Shown here: positions 57,888-64,000 of the stretch, in pieces
Numbering within the stretch: the first letter of the stretch is position 1
Layout: each line of letters opens with the position of its first letter
Assembly: GCA_029851415.1 (NCBI GenBank)
Contig: CM056741.1
Span: 161,869,685-161,933,684 of the forward strand
Direction: 5' to 3'
DNA from: Eretmocerus hayati
Lineage: Eukaryota > Arthropoda > Insecta > Hymenoptera > Aphelinidae
Length of the DNA stretch: 64,000 bases
The notes under the pieces: model-generated
What the model was told of the DNA's origin: nothing
What the model saw: the letters and a program-made list of their open reading frames with translations, nothing else
Database searches by the model: none
Position numbers and translations under genes: made by a program

Positions 57888-59517
57888 ATTTTTCCCATTT
57901 TTTTTTTTTCATACCTATATGCCAACCGTATCTCCCATTTGGAAAAAACAGAGGGTAAATCCAAGGATCAACATGTTTATCTAATGTATTGACTTCTTTC
58001 AATTTTCTTGTTGCTTTATCTCGCACCACTATGTAATTGTAAGGTATGTCACCATCTGCGGTAGTAGTGAAAATTGCTGCTACTTCATTGCATCTTTGTA
58101 TATTGTATCTATTACTGTCTAAATTATCTTTGTTAGCAAAACACAAATTGAGGATCGGTATAGGTTCATTGCTATTTTGTCGTTCTTGTTCTTGTATTTG
58201 TAATTCTTCATGCATCATCATATACGACTGCGCGAATGGATTATTCTGTCTCAAGATGTTGTCGATAACTTTCATAAGACTGTGATCAATTTCACTATTC
58301 ATTCTCGATCTATATCTCGTAGCTTCGTTTACATCGTAAATAAATAATTGACCAAATGTTGGAGTTTTATGCTCATGCGGTTGCAGTGCTGTATTTATTT
58401 GATAATAAATATTTCCTTGAATTTTGAAACAATAAGGAGCTGGTCTAGTATTATTGAATTTTATCTGGTTTGCATTGAACGATGCAAATGAATGTGTAGA
58501 ATTTATGAATCTGATATTCTCTTTGAAATGTTTCGATTTATCGTGTGTATTTTGAAAAAGCTCTTTCAAAGTTTTTGGAAAATTATCAAAAAGTTCCAAA
58601 TCTATTTGTCCATGATTGCAACATGAGTTAAAAGTAGTTTTTCCTAATATTTGTTCGGATTTGAAATATTTTGCTCCGCAACTACTGCAATATACATTCA
58701 TAGGACCTAGATAATGTTCTGTAATTATGTTTTCATCTAAATAACCAGCATCTATGATTCTACCATCGTTGTTCACAGTGAAATCAATAATTTCACTATT
58801 ATCAGAATGATCGTATATGGATTTTCGTGAAACTTGATTTTGGGGATGCAAAATTTGTGGTTCATCCACGTCTACAACTTCAATATTATTTATTCCTCCT
58901 AAAACCAGTGTTTCGTTAAGCTCGCTTATATGGCATGTATTAGTTGTCTGTGAAATTGATGATTTTGTCATTTCTAAAACTTCCATATTACTGGATCCAG
59001 ACAAAAACAATGGTTCGTCTAATTCAATAACTCGTCCGAAATCATGTATTGTAACATTTTTGATTCCTGGGAGTTTCACCAAATCGTCTATAATATTTCT
59101 TTGTGTGTGGTTAAATCTCGTACATTTCAAAGTAACATTATTGTCGTCACGATTGACTCCGATTTCGGAAATCGAGTTCGTTCTGGAATCATTTTCATTG
59201 AAAATTTTTCTTTTTCTCTTTTGACAATGAAATTGTGCATTTCCGGAATCACCAAGTTGATTTTCATTTGTTTTACGGTAATTTGAATTTGAGTAAGAGT
59301 GTTCGATTGGAATGTTGTTGTTCTTAACCGGTGTGTTTTCTAAAATTATAACTCGAGGGTATAAATTCATATTACTATTGGATTCAGGTATAACATGCAT
59401 CTCAGTATTTTCTGATTCGCCGTTATTAATTTCATATTTTTGTTGAATAGTCGGTGACTCCGAAATAAGTATATTTTCATCACGAGCATATTTTCGATTT
59501 GGTACAGTACCGTTCAT
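57841..59517 (-). CDS. Helitron RepHel, N-terminal part with zinc finger
   Basis: This 558-codon frame carries a low-complexity N-terminus, a Cys-rich finger (YCSSCGAKYFKSE..NSCCNHG, about residues 277-304) typical of Helitron N-termini, and the conserved YPLFFPNGRYGW block near the end. After the A12 run (57,898-57,909) this frame drifts into 20 unrelated residues and stops. With one A fewer it would read straight into the Rep frame. The annotated Met lies inside the terminal repeat of the 788-bp MITE (ATGAACGGTACTG), so the present start codon comes from the insertion and the original N-terminus is lost or separated. Confidence 0.85.
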   Translation of the reverse strand: MNGTVPNRKYARDENILISESPTIQQKYEINNGESENTEMHVIPESNSNMNLYPRVIILENTPVKNNNIPIEHSYSNSNYRKTNENQLGDSGNAQFHCQKRKRKIFNENDSRTNSISEIGVNRDDNNVTLKCTRFNHTQRNIIDDLVKLPGIKNVTIHDFGRVIELDEPLFLSGSSNMEVLEMTKSSISQTTNTCHISELNETLVLGGINNIEVVDVDEPQILHPQNQVSRKSIYDHSDNSEIIDFTVNNDGRIIDAGYLDENIITEHYLGPMNVYCSSCGAKYFKSEQILGKTTFNSCCNHGQIDLELFDNFPKTLKELFQNTHDKSKHFKENIRFINSTHSFASFNANQIKFNNTRPAPYCFKIQGNIYYQINTALQPHEHKTPTFGQLFIYDVNEATRYRSRMNSEIDHSLMKVIDNILRQNNPFAQSYMMMHEELQIQEQERQNSNEPIPILNLCFANKDNLDSNRYNIQRCNEVAAIFTTTADGDIPYNYIVVRDKATRKLKEVNTLDKHVDPWIYPLFFPNGRYGWHIGMKKKKWEKFDTIRAFQVYDSYQR

Positions 59518-60292
59518 AAGTTCTCGATGGTCGATCCCTCGATTACCCTGACTTGGAACAGCAATAAGTCAAATTCTATGCGTTGTACGAAAATTGTCAA
59601 GGAAGCATCTTACAGAGCAGAAAAAATACTAACTTTTACTGGGTTTTGATGATTTTTATCGAATATTTTTGAAGGTCCTACACGCTGATGAAAAAATAGA
59701 AAATCTAAAAATTTTTTACTTTCATTGAGACACCTGCAGTTTTAATGCGAATAAAGATACGGCAATTCTGAAAAAAGCATCTTGTAGAGCGGAAAAAATG
59801 CTATGTGTAGCCATTTTTTGATTATTTTTTACGTACCGCGCATGAGAACGTACAAGCTGTCTAGATACCCAAAATGACTGCTTATCATCGGAAACGGCAC
59901 AGAAAACGGTGAAAAACCATGATTTTGGGGGTTTGGACAGCTCGCACGTTCTCACCCGGGATACGTAAAAAATAATCAAAAAATGGCTACACATAGCATT
60001 TTTTCCGCTCTACAAGATGCTTTTTTCAGAATTGCCGTATCTTCATTCGCATTAAAACTGCAGGTGTCTCAATGAAAGTAAAAAATTTTTAGATTTTCTA
60101 TTTTTTCATCAGCGTGTAGGACCTTCAAAAATATTCGATAAAAATCATCAAAACCCAGTAAAAGTTAGTATTTTTTCTGCTCTGTAAGATGTTTTCTTGA
60201 AAATTTTCGTACAACGCATAGAATTTGACTTATTGCTGTTCCAAGTCAGGGTAATCGAGGGATCGACCATCGAAAACTTATGAACGGTACTG
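59505..60292. mobile_element. 788-bp palindromic MITE, copy 2, inserted in the Helitron
   Basis: Same length and CAGTACCGTTCATAAG ends as the copy at 6,749. TA flanks at 59,503-59,504 and 60,293-60,294. The central spacer is inverted relative to copy 1. Differences between copies are few, so both insertions are fairly recent or the family is homogeneous. It splits the Helitron N-terminal coding region. Confidence 0.9.
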
Positions 60293-60457
60293 TATATCAC
60301 AATTAGTTATATTGGAATTCATTTTTCACATATCAAAATCAAATAGCGTATGTATCATAGTAGTATTTAGTAAATCGCATAGAGTATGTTGACAATACTA
60401 AATTCTGGCGATGTATCTGATTGTTTTCATACAACTTTGAAAATAAATAATACTCAC

Positions 60458-60566
60458 TCGTGATTCACCAGTCCCCTCATTTGTAGTTCGTTGAAATATA
60501 TGCTTCTTATATATTTCTCGTATAGTAGTTTTGCCATAAATTTGAAATCTCCGATGTCGAATATAC
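60458..60566 (-). CDS. Candidate upstream exon of the Helitron protein
   Basis: A 109-bp minus-strand segment bounded by a strong acceptor (T12 CCAG) and a strong donor (GTGAGTATT) encodes 36 basic residues (YIRHRRFQIYGKTTIREIYK..). Basic N-termini are common in RepHel proteins, and the position just beyond the MITE fits. I could not find an in-frame acceptor linking it to the next frame, so it may belong to something else. Confidence 0.3.
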
Positions 60567-60878
60567 CTGGAAAAAAAAAAATTCATAATTACGGATATAT
60601 TATCAATCTATATTTTGTGACCAATATGAATTGGAAAATACATGTAATGTTTTATAATGATTTCACGCGAAAGCGACCTATGAAAAGGGGTCATCTGTAA
60701 TTATGTTGTAACCTTTTTTATTCAATTGTATAACCTAAACTAAGAAATTGTTACCACCTATAAAGTCCAAAAATAATTTCATCTCTCCAATGCACTTAAT
60801 ATGTCAAAAAAGCCGAAATCCCTAGTGTCAAAAATGGTGCGCTTTTATTCATTAAAATGCAAAATTAGATATTTTTTC
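60567..60878. other. Non-coding, probably Helitron 5' region
   Basis: AT-rich. The 5' terminus of the Helitron may lie here, but no clear TC/A boundary is visible. Confidence 0.3.
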
Positions 60879-61605
60879 GATAACTATCGAATCGCGGGTT
60901 GCGGCATCTAAAAGGTCATCAAAGAACCTATCGGAAGGTTATCGTAAACTTTTTTTTGCGAGTAATCATACACTCCAACTCAAAATACGCGTTTTTTAGT
61001 TTTATTGAAAAACTCCGGGTTCACGGATTTGGTATTTTGGATATTTTCATTAGTGAGACCAGCTATTTCTCGATGTTCAATGCATCAAATTGATTTTTGC
61101 GAGGGGTCGTTATACACTCCAACTCAAAATATGCGTTTTTTGGTTTCATTGAAAGACTTCGGGTTCACGGATTTGGTATTTTGGATCTTTTCATTTGTGA
61201 GGCCGGCTACATCTCCATGTTCAATGCATCAAATTTATTTTTGCGAGGGGTTGTTTCATAGGAAATTACGTGAGCTTTTTATTAATAATAGTAACGAAAA
61301 CCAAGATTTTTGTGCAGGCTTATAAAATAACACTTTTCAATACCGAAAGAATTGAATTTTAAACAATGGTTTATAAGTTAATTGAATCGCGGAGGTACAC
61401 TCTCAAACCAATATTTTAAAAAAGAACGTGAAAGGTAACATCGATTATGTTAAGAAAAACAGGATATGAAATTAATTTTTGAGAAATTAACTATTTATTA
61501 TAACACACCTATTTAGTTCTGGGATGACCATTACTCGCTAAAAATAATTCTTCGATAGCGTTATCGATAGGTTTTTTGATGACCTTTCAGATGTTGCAAC
61601 CCGTG
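60879..61605. mobile_element. Inverted-repeat element with internal tandem repeats
   Basis: GCGGGTTGCGGCATCTAAAAG..TCATCAAAGAACCTATCG at 60,893-60,932 is inverted at 61,555-61,605 (CGATAGGTTTTTTGATGACC..GTTGCAACCCG). Between them a unit of 141-144 bp repeats about twice, with GCGAG landmarks at 60,958, 61,099 and 61,243. No target duplication or coding sequence is evident. Confidence 0.65.
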
Positions 61606-64000
61606 ACTCATTACTTATCGAATAACTGGAGATTTTTGCATTTCATTGAATTCAAAAGCATAAATTTGATAAAATGAATTTGAGTTTTGTTTACGGATAT
61701 TCGTGCCCGGAAGGGATGATATTTTTTGTAGAACTTCATACGTCATCAAAATTTCTTATTTTGGCCCATACAATCGCACAAAATGAGATTAGAAAAAATT
61801 TAAAGAGATGATTGCTTCCCGTACGGTTGCTTTTGCGTGGACCCATCTTATACTTAAAATTGTTAAATATTCCTCATATTGCCTATCTGGATACTCATAA
61901 ACTTTGAAAAGCACATCAGAACGTACCAAAAGCCAACATTTCTCGTCTTTTTAACATTTTTTAAAATTGTCTAGGTATTTCTATCACCATTTAATATTTT
62001 TCTATTTCCATCTCTGCATATATCGGAAAATAATCGAAACAATTTCTAAATAAAGTTTAATCACTGACAAAATTAATGCGCATGTGACATGTAACCTTTA
62101 AAGTTTCGTGAACATTACTTGTGAAACTCCCAATACTTATGGAGATCAAACCGATGAGTACCAAAATGAGATATCTCTAAACCTATTGATCAATAGGTGT
62201 TTGCAAGGTCGGATTTTGTTTCTCATACTGAGTACTTTTGAATATTTATTTGTATATTCGGTCCCGCGTATTACCCTAAAATCTCACTGATTAGAAGAAC
62301 TCCTTCTTTCTGAAATCTTTCAGGCAAGGTACAAAGCTTGTAAATTTTGGAGATATTTTTGGATCGCTGAAAGACCACTAACACTTTAAGTTCATCAGAA
62401 GACATTCAAAATCAGGTTTCGAACGACTATATTGTGCTTATATTGTCGATTTCTAACTGATTATGCTGAGAATTGTTATATTTCCATAGATCATAAAAAC
62501 GGACCTTGTAGAAATTTTTTTGGCTTGAAAATGTGATAAGTTTATAATTTCAAAATGCGACACGCAGATCTCTCGACAACAGCAAGTTCTGTTATATCTA
62601 TCCCCGAAGATTATTAGTTTAATGATGATCTTCAGATCTTTCAAAATCAAATTTTAAAAATCAATATATCGTCATCCATAAAACAATTAGCGCAGTTTTG
62701 CACAACTTACGCGACCTATTTCGAGGCGGAAATCGTTCATTATCAGTGAAACCACCGACTTATCTTAGTCGTATATTTAATTTGGCAGGTTCTTTGAACG
62801 CTTTACAAGCTAGAGTTACAAAGCAGAGTAAAACCTATTGTGCTGCCTGCACTCTTATTTTATTTTAGTAATACACCATGTTTTGAAATGAGAAAAACCA
62901 AATTCTTCAAAATTTTGATGTCAATCTTCTGTATCTGAATACAGACTAAACATTTGAATACATTTCACTTTTATAAGAATCATTCCTGACTGTTATTTAA
63001 TATTCATTGTAACCCAGGAAAAATTAGTCATAAAGCAGTTATAGAATCTTTCATGGCAAAAAGAATCTTCGATCATTTTTACTGAATTTTGAGCTCGAAT
63101 ATCCTTCAGTTACAAAATTTATGTAAACGTACTAAAAATGTTTGTTATGTGAGATTTGCAGTTGCTCATTACAGAATTCCTCAAAGAGAATCATATATCA
63201 TAATGAAATTCTTGTACATTATAAACCAAACTAAATTGTTTGTGATAAAATATCATGGAAACTGTTGATTTTCAAATCGCTTTCATAAGAGTGAAATATT
63301 AGAATGACTTCCGAACAAAGTTAAATGAAATGTAGTATATCTCATCATGATTTAAAACATTCTCACAATGACACATGATGCAATTGTAGGTTTTACAATA
63401 TGCTCAGTCGTTACTGTAAATGATGATGATATTGGAAAGTTCTCCAACTGTAATATAGTTATACTCGCAAGAAATGCATTTTTGTCTCTTCGTTCGATAT
63501 ATAAATTGCAAAGTGAGTAAAACTGTGAGTTGACAGGGTTGTCTTCAATTTATTTTAATGAAAAAGCTATTGACCGATGCAATTTGTTGTGTTGTCTAAC
63601 CTTTTTCTATGGAACATTGATCGGTAATTGTCATATTATAAAGGACAAATTAGACATCATCTACACTTGAAGATCAAATCAATTCCATATGAAGATTTAA
63701 TCTGAAGAATATAGTTCCATGGTTATAAACAATCACTGGACCAGATTCACATGCTTTATATTAGTGAGCAATTATGGTTCTGTTCCTTCGAATCTTCTTA
63801 ACTGAGGAATGACTATAATCTTTGGCATGGTAGCAGTAACAACTAATGTTTTTGACATAGATTTTAAATTATGTACACACCTGCAATTTGTGATTTTCCA
63901 GTTCTTATGCACGGCTTATATAGAAACAACTTATAGGAGCCATTTCTAACATGGTGGTTGCAATTCGTTTGCCTCTGACATTATGTGTACAATGTATGCA
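61606..64000. other. Non-coding stretch to the window end
   Basis: AT-rich. I searched the minus strand for further odorant receptor exons and found none. No other gene recognised. Confidence 0.4.

Larger units (their letters stand above)
53712..60600 (-). mobile_element. Helitron, near-complete, with a nested MITE
   Basis: Rolling-circle DNA transposon on the minus strand, encoding one RepHel protein split here into three frames. The 3' end is clear: the stem GCGCGCGTAGCGCGC, ten bases, CTAG at 53,715-53,712, then T. The coding order is zinc finger, HUH Rep, PIF1-type helicase, as in animal Helitrons. I cannot place the 5' TC terminus; it lies beyond the MITE, above about 60,300. Sequence between the helicase stop and the 3' stem (53,741-54,610) is AT-rich and non-coding. 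One-base shifts in two A runs separate the frames, and the MITE at 59,505-60,292 cuts the N-terminus. Confidence 0.9.

Noticed and set aside
1..64000. tRNA or rRNA genes
   Set aside because: I looked for B-box-like GGTTCRANNCC with matching acceptor stems and for conserved rRNA cores; none seen.

Overview
This is AT-rich animal nuclear DNA, almost certainly from an insect. The only host gene I can assemble is an insect-type seven-transmembrane odorant receptor (minus strand, 46,468-50,830) with short GT..AG introns. Everything else that is recognisable is transposon-derived: a Helitron, a remnant of a LINE (non-LTR retrotransposon), and many inverted-repeat (fold-back or MITE-type) DNA transposons, several with TA or three-base target duplications. 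I see no bacterial operons, tRNA, rRNA or CRISPR array. The style (short phase-consistent introns, odorant receptor, mariner-type MITEs) fits a holometabolous insect such as a hymenopteran, but the order is an inference.

Layout. 0-5 kb: no recognisable gene, one tandem duplication. 5.1-7.5 kb: minus-strand LINE remnant (RNase H and C-terminal region, plus a PHD finger) cut by a 788-bp palindromic MITE. 7.5-20.8 kb: non-coding, with microsatellites and four inverted-repeat elements. 20.8-26 kb: a near-perfect 765-bp hairpin, a 1.05-kb inverted-repeat element, and more members of a hairpin family that begins CAAGG. 26-33 kb: CpG-rich and non-coding stretches and one element with GGGGTAACTTTGG repeats. 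33.2-37.5 kb: a 4.34-kb Tc1/mariner-like fold-back element with 661-bp terminal inverted repeats. It contains a second inverted repeat, a third at its core, and a dense array of the 14-bp palindrome TTCGCGTACGCGAA. 38.4-41.2 kb: another TIR element, then a large fold-back built of a degenerate GATCACGAGTG minisatellite. 46.5-50.8 kb: C-terminal half of the odorant receptor gene. Its 3.6-kb third intron holds a fold-back element with each arm interrupted by a different MITE. 51.4-53.6 kb: a pogo-like end, Helitron-type 3' ends, an in-frame tandem repeat and an orphan receptor-like last exon. 53.7-60.6 kb: a Helitron (zinc finger, HUH Rep, PIF1-type helicase), nearly intact except for two one-base shifts in A runs and a second copy of the 788-bp MITE at its N-terminus. 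60.9-61.6 kb: an inverted-repeat element with internal tandem repeats; the rest is blank.

The window is best read as a receptor locus fragment embedded in successive transposon layers. The most unusual object is the palindrome-within-palindrome element at 33-37.5 kb.
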